Shown here: in pieces, positions 23,473 to 32,301 of the stretch
Layout: the number at the start of each line of letters is the position of its first letter
Numbering within the stretch: the stretch's first letter is position 1
From: UMGS172 sp045546915
GTDB lineage: Bacteria; Bacillota; Clostridia; Oscillospirales; Acutalibacteraceae
Length of the DNA stretch: 64,000 nt
Direction of reading: 5' to 3'
Assembly (NCBI GenBank): GCA_045546915.1
Contig: JAZQDU010000008.1
Location: forward strand, 68,116-132,115
Translations under genes and position numbers: made by a program
The notes under the pieces: model-generated
Seen by the model: the letters and a program-made list of their open reading frames with translations, nothing else
What the model was told of the DNA's origin: nothing
Databases searched by the model: none

Positions 23473-24195
23473 ATGTATGTGCAAACTTTCAACAACAGTT
23501 TTAAAAAAGGTCTTAGCGACGGTATACCCATAGCACTTGGTTACATAGCTGTTTCATTCGCCTTTGGCGTAATGGCGGTAAAGGGTAATATACCTGTTTT
23601 ATTGGCTGTGCTTATTTCAATGACCAACCTTACTTCGGCGGGTCAGTTGGCAGGGTTATCATTAATTATCAGTCAGGCGTCGTTGGTTGAGGCAGCGTTG
23701 ACTCAGTTTATCATAAATTTACGTTATTCGCTCATGTCGGTTTCGGTTTCGCAAAAACTGCATAAGTCTGTGACTTTACCTGAGCGTTTTGCCGTTTCGT
23801 TTGGTGTTACCGATGAGATTTTTGCGGTTGTATCGGGCGGTAGGCAAGAGGTAGGCACCAAATATATGTACGGACTTATAACTTTACCGTATTTTGGCTG
23901 GGCGTCGGGTACTTTGCTCGGTGCTCTGGCAGGTTCAATTCTTCCTGCGTTTGTGTTAAGTGCTTTGGGAATTGCCATTTACGGTATGTTTATTGCAATT
24001 TTTATTCCTCCGTTAAAAAAATGTTCAACCGTTGCGGTGGTTGTTGCTCTGGCTTCATTACTCAGTTGTTGCTTTGAGTATTTGCCGGTTTTAAATTCGG
24101 TATCGTCGGGTTTTGTTATAATAATATGTGCCTGCGTTGCGGCGTTTGTTGGTGCTGTTTTAAAACCCGTTGACGACCAATCGGAGGTGGCGTAA
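23473..24195 (+). CDS. azlC: AzlC family permease (branched-chain amino acid export)
   Basis: A 240-residue integral membrane protein with seven or eight helices. FKKGLSDGIPIALGYIAVSFAFGVMA at the start and SAGQLAGLSLI in the second helix are typical of AzlC. With AzlD it exports branched-chain amino acids and analogues such as azaleucine. The start is ATG 23473, because the promoter -35/-10 at 23416-23444 occupies the region of an apparent upstream TTG start, and the family begins close to the FKKG motif. Only a short AAGG precedes it. It overlaps azlD by one base (TAATG), so translation is coupled. Confidence 0.9.
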   Translation: MYVQTFNNSFKKGLSDGIPIALGYIAVSFAFGVMAVKGNIPVLLAVLISMTNLTSAGQLAGLSLIISQASLVEAALTQFIINLRYSLMSVSVSQKLHKSVTLPERFAVSFGVTDEIFAVVSGGRQEVGTKYMYGLITLPYFGWASGTLLGALAGSILPAFVLSALGIAIYGMFIAIFIPPLKKCSTVAVVVALASLLSCCFEYLPVLNSVSSGFVIIICACVAAFVGAVLKPVDDQSEVA

Positions 24196-24506
24196 TGCTT
24201 GAAATAATAAGTCATATTGCGGTTATGGCGGTTGTTACGTATTTGGTAAGAATGTTGCCGATGGTAATATTCAGAAACAAAATAAAAAACCGCTTTATAA
24301 AATCGTTTCTTTATTATATGCCGTATGCAGTACTTGCCGCCATGACATTTCCTGCTGTGTTTTTCTCAACGGGAAACGTTGTTTCGGCGACGGTTGGAGT
24401 AGCGGTCGCTTTACTGCTGGCGTTGTTTGAAAAGGGACTTGTTACGGTTGCTGTATCTTCCTGTGTTGCCGTGTTAGTAACCGATATTTTAATGAAATAC
24501 TTATAA
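24195..24506 (+). CDS. azlD: AzlD family transporter subunit
   Basis: A 103-residue membrane protein with three or four helices. The motif TYLVRMLPMVIFRNKI (about 15-30) followed by FLYYMPYAVLAAMTFPA is diagnostic of the AzlD/branched-chain transport family. It is the small partner of AzlC, and the two are needed together for amino acid export. The ATG overlaps the azlC stop. GGAGGTGGCG (24182-24191) is the Shine-Dalgarno. Followed at once by a terminator. Confidence 0.92.
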   Translation: MLEIISHIAVMAVVTYLVRMLPMVIFRNKIKNRFIKSFLYYMPYAVLAAMTFPAVFFSTGNVVSATVGVAVALLLALFEKGLVTVAVSSCVAVLVTDILMKYL

Positions 24507-24533
24507 AAAAACGAGGTAAAAACCTCGTTTTTT
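24505..24533. terminator. Bidirectional intrinsic terminator
   Basis: AAAAAAACGAGG, loop TAAAAA, CCTCGTTTTT. It serves azlCD (plus) and the phosphoesterase (minus), whose stop codon is at its edge. Confidence 0.9.
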
Positions 24534-25230
24534 ATTTGGGCTGTTCTTTACTGCCTAACGGAATAATTTTTTCAAAAAGACAGGTGTAGTCGGCAGTTAC
24601 AAGTCGGTCTTCGTGCAGACTGCCGAAGTACCAGTGCTTAAATTTTACCGACCTTGCAAGTTCTTCAAAATATCCGTTGAGTTTGTTAACTTGTTCAGGT
24701 TGTCCTTTGCGTAATAACATGGCGCTTTTAACCCTCAAAGGTGGTTCGTGGGTGATGATGTAATCAACCTTTAATCCTGCTTCGTCAAGGTTGTGCGCTC
24801 CGACTGCAAGTTGTTCGGGTGAGGGAAGTTCCTCTCTAAACCAGATACCGTGTTCTTCGGTGTTTCGCACTTCGCGGTCGTCACTCTCGCCGCCACCGAA
24901 GGTGAATATTTTAGTGCCGTCGATATTAAAAATCTGACCTCGCATAAGGTGGAACAGATTTCCGCTTATGCGGTGTACGTGACCGCCTTTCCAAATAGTT
25001 TCATGGCATTTGTTGATTTTACTGAAATTTTCGTGTGTGCCGTCGACAAAACAGACCGTAAACTTTCGGCTGCCTAAATAGTCAAGCACGCTTTTTTCGG
25101 TTTTTCCACCGTTCCAAAGGTAGCCGAAATCACCGCATATAATAAGGATATCTCCTTTTTTTAACTTTCGCCACTGTGCGTCATAAAGTCGCGATTCGTC
25201 TCCATGCATATCACCTGTAACATATATCAT
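24532..25230 (-). CDS. Calcineurin-like metallophosphoesterase
   Basis: A 232-residue metallophosphoesterase. Metal ligands appear in order: GDMHGDESR (D7, H9), ICGDFGYLWNGG (D33), VDGTHENF (the N/H position) and ITHEPPLRVKS (H near 160). This matches the calcineurin-like superfamily, with a D-x-H...G-D...G-T/N-H-E...H layout; family members act on phosphodiesters or phosphoproteins. The GTHEN in place of the usual GNHE is a variant also seen in small bacterial members. It stands alone, convergent to azlCD and divergent from the carboxypeptidase gene. AAAGGTGGTGCC precedes the ATG. No substrate can be suggested. Confidence 0.82.
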   Translation of the reverse strand: MIYVTGDMHGDESRLYDAQWRKLKKGDILIICGDFGYLWNGGKTEKSVLDYLGSRKFTVCFVDGTHENFSKINKCHETIWKGGHVHRISGNLFHLMRGQIFNIDGTKIFTFGGGESDDREVRNTEEHGIWFREELPSPEQLAVGAHNLDEAGLKVDYIITHEPPLRVKSAMLLRKGQPEQVNKLNGYFEELARSVKFKHWYFGSLHEDRLVTADYTCLFEKIIPLGSKEQPK

Positions 25231-25340
25231 ATCGGCACCACCTTTTTCGAAAAAAATTCAAAATGCTCTTTTCTTTTTTATAAATGTTTGCTATACTTAA
25301 TTATAATACTATTTTTCTTTTGATATTGCAAGGAGAAACA

Positions 25341-26702
25341 ATGAAAACCAAGATTTTTTGTGTACTTTTTTGTGTTGTAATTTTGCTGTCGTGTGTTGCT
25401 TTGCCTGCCGTTGCATACACACCGACTAATTTTGACGTTGATGCCGAGGGTGCATTGCTTGTTAATCCCGACACTGACGATGTTATATATTCAAAAAATG
25501 CCGATAAAAAACTTTATCCCGCATCGCTCACAAAGTTGATGACGGCTTTGTTGCTTTATGAGAACACAAGCGACCTTGATGATGAAATTTTGACCGTTTC
25601 TGAAAAAGCATTGAAACTCTTGCAGGGCACAGATTCTTCAATAGGCGGACTTAAAGTCGGCGAGCAGGTTACAGCCCGACAGATGCTTTATATATTGTTG
25701 CTGTCGTCGGCAAATGACGGTGCCAATGTTATCGCTGAGCATGTCGGAGGTACAATCGATGCTTTTGTTGCTTTGATGAATCAAAGAGCGTCTCAGTTGG
25801 GTATGTCAAATACTCATTATGTGAATGCACATGGTTTACATAACACCGAACATTATACGACCGTTAATGATATGTATATACTGACTAAAAAGTTTTTGTC
25901 GGTGCCGGTGTTAAAAGAGGTGGCATATTCCGTAAAATATCAAATGCCGGCTACTAACATTTCGGGTGCCCGTACATACACAACCACTAATTTTTTGTTG
26001 CTCAATAATGGTCAGAAGTGTACTGCCGAAAAGTATAAAAACCAATCTTATTACTATAAATATGCAAATGGCATAAAAACGGGATATACCGATGCCGCAG
26101 GACGTTGTCTTATTTCAACAGCAACTAAAAACGGTATGACCTATGTGTGTATTTTGATGAACAGTCCTGTTTATGAGGATGCCCAAAATAAAAGAAACAA
26201 GATTAGAATAGAGTTTGGGGATACCAAAGCGCTTTACGAATGGGCTTTTAACGAGTTCGAGTATAAAACTCTGCTTCAGGGCGGTGAAATAATCGGTGAA
26301 GCCCCAGTAGACCTTGCGTGGGATATTGATTTTGTTTCGGTAGCGCCTAAGCAAAGTTTTTCGGCGATTGTCCCTAAAGTTGCCGATTCTTCAACCGTAA
26401 GCACTTCAATTCGATGGTATAACGATGTGTACGATGCACCCATAAAAAAAGGTGACGAAGTAGGAGAATGCGACGTAATTTTTGCAGGTGAAGTTTTAGG
26501 TACGGTCAAACTTATTGCGTCGCAGGATATTGAGCGTAGTAAAATGATGCATTTTATGCGTAATGTTGAGCAGGGATTTAATGCGGTAGTTCATTCTACA
26601 GCGTTCTATATAATTGTTGGCATTATAGTTGCCGGAGTACTTATTTTTGTTATAACTTGTATTCTGTTGAATATGCCAAAACGCAGAAAAAGAAGATATT
26701 AA
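25341..26702 (+). CDS. D-alanyl-D-alanine carboxypeptidase (peptidase S11, DacF-like)
   Basis: A 453-residue secreted, membrane-anchored penicillin-binding protein that trims the terminal D-Ala of peptidoglycan stem peptides. A signal peptide (1-24) precedes the S11 domain with S62-L-T-K65, S123-A-N125 and K246-T-G248. A C-terminal beta domain (about 305-400) is followed by a membrane helix (about 420-444) and the basic tail KRRKRR. An extra TM anchor instead of an amphipathic helix is a mild variation on PBP5-type enzymes. Start ATG 25341 has AAGGAG upstream. An earlier in-frame ATG at 25284 lies on the promoter, where an extended -10 (TGCTATACT, 25289-25297) is visible. Confidence 0.93.
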   Translation: MKTKIFCVLFCVVILLSCVALPAVAYTPTNFDVDAEGALLVNPDTDDVIYSKNADKKLYPASLTKLMTALLLYENTSDLDDEILTVSEKALKLLQGTDSSIGGLKVGEQVTARQMLYILLLSSANDGANVIAEHVGGTIDAFVALMNQRASQLGMSNTHYVNAHGLHNTEHYTTVNDMYILTKKFLSVPVLKEVAYSVKYQMPATNISGARTYTTTNFLLLNNGQKCTAEKYKNQSYYYKYANGIKTGYTDAAGRCLISTATKNGMTYVCILMNSPVYEDAQNKRNKIRIEFGDTKALYEWAFNEFEYKTLLQGGEIIGEAPVDLAWDIDFVSVAPKQSFSAIVPKVADSSTVSTSIRWYNDVYDAPIKKGDEVGECDVIFAGEVLGTVKLIASQDIERSKMMHFMRNVEQGFNAVVHSTAFYIIVGIIVAGVLIFVITCILLNMPKRRKRRY

Positions 26703-26783
26703 ACGTTACTTGTCATTAAAACGAAGTGTTGTAATTTGGTAAAGATTGATAATAAGTTTTTTAAAAAAACGAGCGTTAATTCG

Positions 26784-26812
26784 TTGACAATTTGAGTGAC
26801 AGGTAGTATAAT
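26784..26812 (+). promoter_or_regulatory. Consensus SigA-type promoter
   Basis: TTGACA (26784-26789), 17 bp, TATAAT (26807-26812), 29 bp before the lipoprotein start. Confidence 0.88.
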
Positions 26813-26841
26813 TACTTCATTATTGTGTGTTGGAGATTGTT

Positions 26842-27522
26842 ATGTTGAGAAGAACGATTGCATTTATTTTGTGTATATTGATTTTTATCGGCACTCTTTC
26901 GGCTTGCAAAGGGGAAGACGCTGTTGATACAAGCAGTGTGGATAATAGTTCCAATGTGTCGGAGCCGGTTGTTTCCGACCAAAGCGAACCTCAGTCATCG
27001 GATACTCAGTCTGAGGTTGTTGAGCAGTCGATTTACGGAATATGGGTAAATAAAATCGATATAACAGTTTTGGTTGAAAAGTTTATGGCAAGAGAATTCC
27101 CCGAATCGGTTGTTGTAGTTGAACCTGTTTTGGTTGACCGCGTTTTGGAACTTTATGATAACAAAAAATGTGTTGAAACCATAAACGCTGGTAAAGTTTA
27201 TTACGACGCCATCTTAAAAACGTATACGAAACATGTCCGTTCACTTTATAACGACGTTACTGCTATAAATTACAGAATAGCCAATTTTAAAACCAAGTAT
27301 AAAAAAGAAAACGTAACTAAGAATATGAATACTAAATTCACAGGTACGTTTACAGTCAGGGGAGACCCAAAATCTTCAGGCACCATAACTTTCAGAGGAG
27401 AAGGTCTTGACGGACAAAAGAAGTTTACCCTTGAAGGTAATAAGATGACCACTGTAAATATTGTTAACGGAAAAGCCGACGATACGACCTTGCGTATTTA
27501 TGAAAAACAATTGGAGGAATAA
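26842..27522 (+). CDS. Putative lipoprotein, unknown
   Basis: A 226-residue predicted lipoprotein. MLRRTIAFILCILIFIGTLSAC gives lipobox L-S-A-C22, followed by a long Ser/Asp/Val-rich linker (about 25-62) typical of surface lipoproteins. The folded part starts at SIYGIWVNKIDITVLVEKFM and includes a C-terminal beta-rich segment (KFTGTFTVRGDPKSSGTITFRGEG...). The IWxxKI opening and strand pattern look like a small lipocalin- or calycin-type barrel, which is only an impression. The ATG at 26842 has TGGAG 6 bp upstream. A leucine-rich-repeat surface protein gene follows, so the pair may act on the cell surface. Confidence 0.7.
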   Translation: MLRRTIAFILCILIFIGTLSACKGEDAVDTSSVDNSSNVSEPVVSDQSEPQSSDTQSEVVEQSIYGIWVNKIDITVLVEKFMAREFPESVVVVEPVLVDRVLELYDNKKCVETINAGKVYYDAILKTYTKHVRSLYNDVTAINYRIANFKTKYKKENVTKNMNTKFTGTFTVRGDPKSSGTITFRGEGLDGQKKFTLEGNKMTTVNIVNGKADDTTLRIYEKQLEE

Positions 27523-27587
27523 CACAATAATGTAATTCCGCTTGCATTTGTAAGGTAGAGTATATAAATATAAAAAGGGGAATTTTT

Positions 27588-28589
27588 ATGAAGAAAATAT
27601 CTGTTTTCTTTTTATGTTTAGCCGTTTTATTGTGTTTAGTGATTACTCCATCGTTACAAGTAAGTGCCGCTGAAGGGTCATCAGTAAACTGTGTTTGGTC
27701 TCTTAAAGGTACTGTCCTCACTATTAAAGGTATCGGTGTTATGGGTAACTATTTTAATGAAGAGTTGCCTTGGGGTAGAAATATAACAGAGGTTATAATC
27801 GTAGATGGAGTCACTGATATTGGAGTTGGTGCTTTTCGAAACTGTAAAAAGTTGGTATCAGTTACCGTTCCTGAAAGCGTGACTACAATCAGAGGTGCAG
27901 CCTTTTTTGGCTGCGAATCTTTGGAAAAGGTTGTTTTGCCGGATGGCATTACAAGAATAGCCGCCGAGGCTTTTACTAATTGTTTTAAGTTGAAAGAAAT
28001 TAATATTCCTAAAAACGTTCAATACATAGATAAGTATGCTTTTATGAATTGTAAACAATTGGTTGAAGTTACAATTCCGGATATGTGCGAAGAAATAGGA
28101 AATCTTGCGTTTTTTGGTTGTTCAAGTCTTGTTAAGGTTAACGGTGTTTTAAAGAGCGTTGGAATAAGTGCGTTCCACGGTTGTGAAAAACTCAAAGAAA
28201 TCAATTTGGATGTTAAGGATATTCCAAGGTGTGCTTTTTATGGATGTAAATCGCTTGAAAAGGTGACTGTATCAGGGCAATTAAAGTCGATTGAGGTTAA
28301 TGCTTTTCATGATTGCCTTAAACTTTCGATTGTAGACTACGGCAGTTTTGCTGATAATAGAAATTCTATTAGTATGTTTGCAGGTAACGATACAATAAAT
28401 AACGCCGAATGGAACTATGTTATCGTCGATGACGCTAATAACAGTACCGGAACTGTAGGCAAAGGACAACCTCAACAAGAAAACAACAATAAAAATAAAT
28501 TAATTTTCATTGTCAGTATAATAGCACTTGTTATTATTGTTGCAGGAACGGTTGCGACTGTTGTTTTGCTTAAGAAGAAAAAACATTAG
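27588..28589 (+). CDS. Leucine-rich-repeat (BspA-type) surface protein
   Basis: A 333-residue secreted protein: signal peptide (about 1-28, ending SLQVSAAEG), then an opening CVWSLKGTVLTIKGIGVMGNYFNEELPW, typical of Clostridial BspA-like proteins. Eight or so LRR_5 units follow (about 65-255; each of the form AFxxCxxLxxVxIPxxVxxI), then a linker and a C-terminal membrane helix (about 306-328) ending in KKKKH. LRR_5 proteins of gut bacteria are surface-bound and thought to bind proteins or host matrix; here it would be anchored with the repeats outside. GGGGAATTTTT precedes the ATG. A terminator follows. Confidence 0.9.
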   Translation: MKKISVFFLCLAVLLCLVITPSLQVSAAEGSSVNCVWSLKGTVLTIKGIGVMGNYFNEELPWGRNITEVIIVDGVTDIGVGAFRNCKKLVSVTVPESVTTIRGAAFFGCESLEKVVLPDGITRIAAEAFTNCFKLKEINIPKNVQYIDKYAFMNCKQLVEVTIPDMCEEIGNLAFFGCSSLVKVNGVLKSVGISAFHGCEKLKEINLDVKDIPRCAFYGCKSLEKVTVSGQLKSIEVNAFHDCLKLSIVDYGSFADNRNSISMFAGNDTINNAEWNYVIVDDANNSTGTVGKGQPQQENNNKNKLIFIVSIIALVIIVAGTVATVVLLKKKKH

Positions 28590-28590
28590 A

Positions 28591-28625
28591 AAACTGTGCA
28601 CTCAAAAGGTGCACAGTTTATTTTT
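28591..28625 (+). terminator. Intrinsic terminator
   Basis: AAACTGTGCAC, loop TCAAAAG, GTGCACAGTTT, then ATTTTT. Confidence 0.9.
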
Positions 28626-28680
28626 GCAGAAAAGGTCAAAGAAAGTCAAAAAATATTTTAAAAAAATTTAGGAAAAACTA

Positions 28681-28711
28681 TTGACAAAGCAGAAAAATAT
28701 GGTAATATAAT
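28681..28711 (+). promoter_or_regulatory. SigA-type promoter of the heat-shock operon
   Basis: TTGACA at 28681-28686. The -10 is TAATAT (28703-28708, 16 bp spacer) or the overlapping TATAAT (28706-28711). The CIRCE element begins 5 bp downstream, so HrcA binding would block initiation. Confidence 0.85.
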
Positions 28712-28715
28712 GATG

Positions 28716-28742
28716 TTAGCACTCGCAAGAGCAGAGTGCTAA
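28716..28742 (+). promoter_or_regulatory. CIRCE operator (HrcA binding site)
   Basis: A perfect match to the consensus: TTAGCACTC, nine bases, GAGTGCTAA. It lies between the promoter and hrcA, giving autoregulated class I heat-shock control. Confidence 0.98.
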
Positions 28743-28757
28743 AAGGGTGGTGAGTAG

Positions 28758-29792
28758 GTGGAACTAAGCGAAAGAAAAAAGATAATACTTGGAACGGTTA
28801 TAAAAAATTATATAAAAACCGGCGAACCGATAGGCTCTAAAACATTGATAGAACTTTCGGGACTTAATGTTTCGTCTGCAACGCTTCGTAATGAAATGAG
28901 CGAACTTTGTGACCTGGGCTTTTTAGAGCAACCGCATACTTCGGCTGGCAGAAGGCCTACAAGCGCAGGGTATGATTTTTATTTTGCCCGTCTTATGAAC
29001 CGACGCGAAATTACACCCGACCTTAAGGTTATTATCGATAAGATGTTGAACGATGCCGCTAAAGACCCTGAAAATCTGGCTTCTCTTGCCGGCGAAGTTT
29101 TATCCGACCTAACGGGTTATCCTGCTATTATGGCAACAGTCACAAGGGATGAAACATATATAAGACGTGTCGACATTTTACCCATGGGCAGAAGGACGGT
29201 TCTTATTTTGCTCATTACTTCCGACGGGTTAGCGAGGAGCCGTATCTGCCGTAGTGCATTTAATCTTGCTCCGGAGGTTCTTAGTTATTTTGACCGCCTT
29301 TGTGCTGCCGATGTAATAGGCACCGAATTATCTCGGTTTACACCTGCATATTTGCAATCGTTGGTTGCAAAAAACGGAGGTTTATCACTTTTTATGACTC
29401 CGCTTTTATCCAGCGTTTTCGAGATGGTTGAGGACCTTCAGGCTAAGACCATCAGCGTTAAGGGTGAGTCAAATCTTATGAAGTGTTACCGTAACGATTA
29501 TGAGGCAAGGGCACTTTTAGGGCTTTTAGCCGAGCAGGAAATGATTTTTTCATTACTTGCAAGCACCAATGACAGCATAGAAATAGTGTATGGTGATAAA
29601 ACAGGTATTGAAGAACTTAAACCGTCAAATATAGTTGTTGCAAAATACAGCCTTGGCGGGGAGGATGTTGGCAGAATAGGTGTTTTAGGCCCTACTCGTA
29701 TGGCTTATGAACAAATTATACCGAGTGTAGAGTATTTCGCTCAAAAACTTGGTTCGGTAATGACTCAGGCTATAAATGACCTTGAGGAATGA
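28758..29792 (+). CDS. hrcA: Heat-inducible transcription repressor HrcA
   Basis: A 344-residue repressor of the class I heat-shock genes. It has an N-terminal winged helix (about 1-70; LSERKKIILGTVIKNYIKTGEPIGSKTL and SSATLRNEMSELCDLGFLEQPHTSAGRRPT) and a GAF-like dimerisation domain with a C-terminal segment VGRIGVLGPTRMAYEQIIPSVEYFAQKL, all standard. The start codon is GTG 28758, close behind AAGGGTGGTG. HrcA binds the CIRCE site at 28716-28742 and is thought to be kept active by GroEL. It leads the operon with grpE, dnaK and dnaJ. No groESL is in the window. Confidence 0.98.
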   Translation: MELSERKKIILGTVIKNYIKTGEPIGSKTLIELSGLNVSSATLRNEMSELCDLGFLEQPHTSAGRRPTSAGYDFYFARLMNRREITPDLKVIIDKMLNDAAKDPENLASLAGEVLSDLTGYPAIMATVTRDETYIRRVDILPMGRRTVLILLITSDGLARSRICRSAFNLAPEVLSYFDRLCAADVIGTELSRFTPAYLQSLVAKNGGLSLFMTPLLSSVFEMVEDLQAKTISVKGESNLMKCYRNDYEARALLGLLAEQEMIFSLLASTNDSIEIVYGDKTGIEELKPSNIVVAKYSLGGEDVGRIGVLGPTRMAYEQIIPSVEYFAQKLGSVMTQAINDLEE

Positions 29793-29822
29793 TATAATAA
29801 ATAATGAAAGGATTGACGAGAG

Positions 29823-30356
29823 TTGGAAGAAAAGGATGTAAAGGTGAACACGACCGAATCAGAGGCCGGCACCGCAACTCCCGAAAAGAAATCTAAAAAG
29901 AAGAGCGATGCTAAATCGGCAGAGATTGAAAAATTAAAAACACAACTTGCTGAGCAAAAAGATTTGCTTTTAAGAACGGCGGCAGAATTTGATAATTATA
30001 AGCGCCGTACGCAAGAACATAGTGTTACTGCCGCTGAGTACACAAAAGCACAGATGTTAAAAAAACTTTTGCCTGTGTTTGATAACGTAGACCGTGCAAA
30101 TGCAGTCGATAAAGAAAGCCCCGATTATGCTAAAGGGGTCGAACTGACGGTTAAACTTCTTATGGAAGCAGTCACTGAACTTGGTATGGTTGAAATAGGC
30201 AAGGTGGGGGATAATTTTGACCCCAATTTACACGAGGCTGTTATGCACATTGAGGATGAAAACCTTGGTGAAAACGTAATTAGTCAAGTGCTTCAAAAAG
30301 GTTATAAAATAGGCGATACCGTTATCCGTCCTGCGATGGTACAGGTCGCCAATTAA
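29823..30356 (+). CDS. grpE: Nucleotide exchange factor GrpE
   Basis: A 177-residue DnaK co-chaperone. The N-terminal 40 residues are charged and low complexity. A long coiled coil (about 37-90, with LLLRTAAEFDNYKRRTQEH, the most conserved part) is followed by the C-terminal beta domain (VGDNFDPNLHEAVMH and VLQKGYKIGDTVIRPAMVQVAN). It releases ADP from DnaK. The start is TTG 29823 with GAAAGGA about 10 bp upstream. It lies 30 bp after hrcA and 35 bp before dnaK. Confidence 0.97.
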   Translation: MEEKDVKVNTTESEAGTATPEKKSKKKSDAKSAEIEKLKTQLAEQKDLLLRTAAEFDNYKRRTQEHSVTAAEYTKAQMLKKLLPVFDNVDRANAVDKESPDYAKGVELTVKLLMEAVTELGMVEIGKVGDNFDPNLHEAVMHIEDENLGENVISQVLQKGYKIGDTVIRPAMVQVAN

Positions 30357-30391
30357 CAAATAAATTAATTAGAATTTCGGAGGAAATTATT

Positions 30392-32239
30392 ATGGGAAAA
30401 ATTATAGGAATTGACTTAGGTACAACCAACTCTTGCGTTGCTGTTATGGAAGGCGGCGAAGCCGTTGTTATCCCCAACGCAGAGGGTGGTAGAACTACAC
30501 CTTCGGTTGTTGCTTTCAGCAAAGCAGGCGAAAGAATGGTAGGTCAGGTTGCAAAGCGTCAGGCTATTACCAACCCCGACCGCACCGTTATTTCGATTAA
30601 ACGTGAAATGGGTACTTCTTACACCGTTGATATCGACGGTAAAAAGTACACCCCTCAGGAGATTTCGGCAGTTATTTTACAGAAATTAAAAGCCGATGCT
30701 GAGGCTTACCTCGGCACTACGGTTACCGAGGCTGTTATTACAGTTCCTGCTTACTTTACCGATGCTCAGCGTCAAGCAACCAAAGACGCAGGTAAAATTG
30801 CAGGTCTTGACGTAAAGCGAATTATAAACGAGCCTACCGCAGCAGCACTCGCTTTCGGTGTTGATAAGGAAGATGACCAAAAGGTTATGGTATATGACTT
30901 GGGTGGCGGTACATTCGACGTTTCGATTATCGAGATGGGCGACGGCGTTCAGGAAGTTCTTGCTACCGCAGGTAACAACCGTCTTGGCGGTGACGACTTT
31001 GATAAGCGCGTTATGGACTGGATAGTTGCCGATTTTAAAGCACAAAACGGCATTGATTTGTCGGGCGATAAGATGGCTATGCAGCGTGTTAAAGAGGCTG
31101 CCGAAAAGGCAAAGATTGACCTTTCGGGCATGACCACTACCGATATTAATCTTCCTTTTATTACGGTTGATGCAACCGGACCTAAACATTATGAAGGCAC
31201 TCTTACAAGAGCAAAGTTTAACGAACTTACCGCAGACCTTGTAGAAGCAACAATGGGACCTGTTCGTCAGGCACTTTCTGATTCGGGTCTTTCCACTTCC
31301 GACATTAATAAGGTTCTTATGGTTGGTGGTTCAAGCCGTATCCCCGCAGTTCAAGAGGCTGTTAAAAAACTTATCGGTCACGAACCCTTTAAGGGCATTA
31401 ACCCTGATGAATGTGTAGCTTTAGGTGCTGCATTACAGGGCGGTGTTCTCGGTGGAGACGTTAAGGGCCTTCTCCTTCTTGATGTCACTCCGTTGTCACT
31501 TGGTATTGAAACCATGGGCCATGTTTGCACCAAGGTTATCGAGCGTAATACTACAATTCCTACTAAAAAGAGCCAGATTTTCTCTACCGCTGCCGACGGT
31601 CAGACTTCGGTTGAGGTACACGTTTTGCAGGGTGAAAGAGAGTTTGCTCAGGATAATAAAACTCTCGGTGTATTCCACCTTGACGGAATTGCTCCCGCAC
31701 CACGCGGTATTCCTCAGATTGAGGTTTCTTTCGATATTGACGCTAACGGTATTGTAAACGTATCGGCTAAAGATTTGGGTACCGGTAAAGAGCAGTCTAT
31801 TACTATTACTTCAAGTACGAATATGTCAAAAGACGATATAGATAAGGCAGTAAAAGAGGCTGAGCAGTACGCCGCTGAAGACAAAAAGCGTCGTGAGGAG
31901 GCTGACCTTCGCAATAATGCTGACCAGCTTGTTTATACTACCGAAAAGACCGTTGCAGATTTTGGCGATAAACTTGACGAAGGCGAAAAGACCGATATCG
32001 TGACTGCTGCCGATGCTCTTAAAGAGGCTCTTAAAGGCACCGATGTAGAGGCTATTAAGCAAAAGACCGACGAACTTCAAAAGAAGGTTTATGCAGTGTC
32101 CGAAAAGGTGTATAAGGCAGCACAGGAAGCAGCAAATGCTGCAGGAGGCGCGGCTCCCGATATGGGTGCTAATCCCGATGCAGGACAGGATAACGTTTAC
32201 GACGCAGATTTCACCGACGTTGACGATACAAAACAGTAA
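30392..32239 (+). CDS. dnaK: Molecular chaperone DnaK (Hsp70)
   Basis: A 615-residue Hsp70. The ATPase domain (about 1-360) has IGIDLGTTNSCVAV, VYDLGGGTFDVSI and VGGSSRIPAVQ. The substrate-binding domain (about 385-515) starts after the linker GDVKGLLLLDVTPLSLGIETMG, and the helical lid and acidic tail end in DADFTDVDD. It carries the short N-terminal lobe expected of Gram-positive DnaK. GGAGGAAATT precedes the ATG. Codon use is more biased than in neighbours, as expected for a highly expressed gene. The operon order hrcA-grpE-dnaK-dnaJ is the classical one. Confidence 0.99.
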   Translation: MGKIIGIDLGTTNSCVAVMEGGEAVVIPNAEGGRTTPSVVAFSKAGERMVGQVAKRQAITNPDRTVISIKREMGTSYTVDIDGKKYTPQEISAVILQKLKADAEAYLGTTVTEAVITVPAYFTDAQRQATKDAGKIAGLDVKRIINEPTAAALAFGVDKEDDQKVMVYDLGGGTFDVSIIEMGDGVQEVLATAGNNRLGGDDFDKRVMDWIVADFKAQNGIDLSGDKMAMQRVKEAAEKAKIDLSGMTTTDINLPFITVDATGPKHYEGTLTRAKFNELTADLVEATMGPVRQALSDSGLSTSDINKVLMVGGSSRIPAVQEAVKKLIGHEPFKGINPDECVALGAALQGGVLGGDVKGLLLLDVTPLSLGIETMGHVCTKVIERNTTIPTKKSQIFSTAADGQTSVEVHVLQGEREFAQDNKTLGVFHLDGIAPAPRGIPQIEVSFDIDANGIVNVSAKDLGTGKEQSITITSSTNMSKDDIDKAVKEAEQYAAEDKKRREEADLRNNADQLVYTTEKTVADFGDKLDEGEKTDIVTAADALKEALKGTDVEAIKQKTDELQKKVYAVSEKVYKAAQEAANAAGGAAPDMGANPDAGQDNVYDADFTDVDDTKQ

Positions 32240-32301
32240 AATTTTGACGGGTATCGTAAAGGTACCCGTCTCGGTATACATACTTTTAGGAGGATAAACA
32301 C

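Noticed and set aside
32246..32270. Hairpin between dnaK and dnaJ considered as a terminator
   Set aside because: No T-run follows the stem; the spacing suggests mRNA stability or processing at most.
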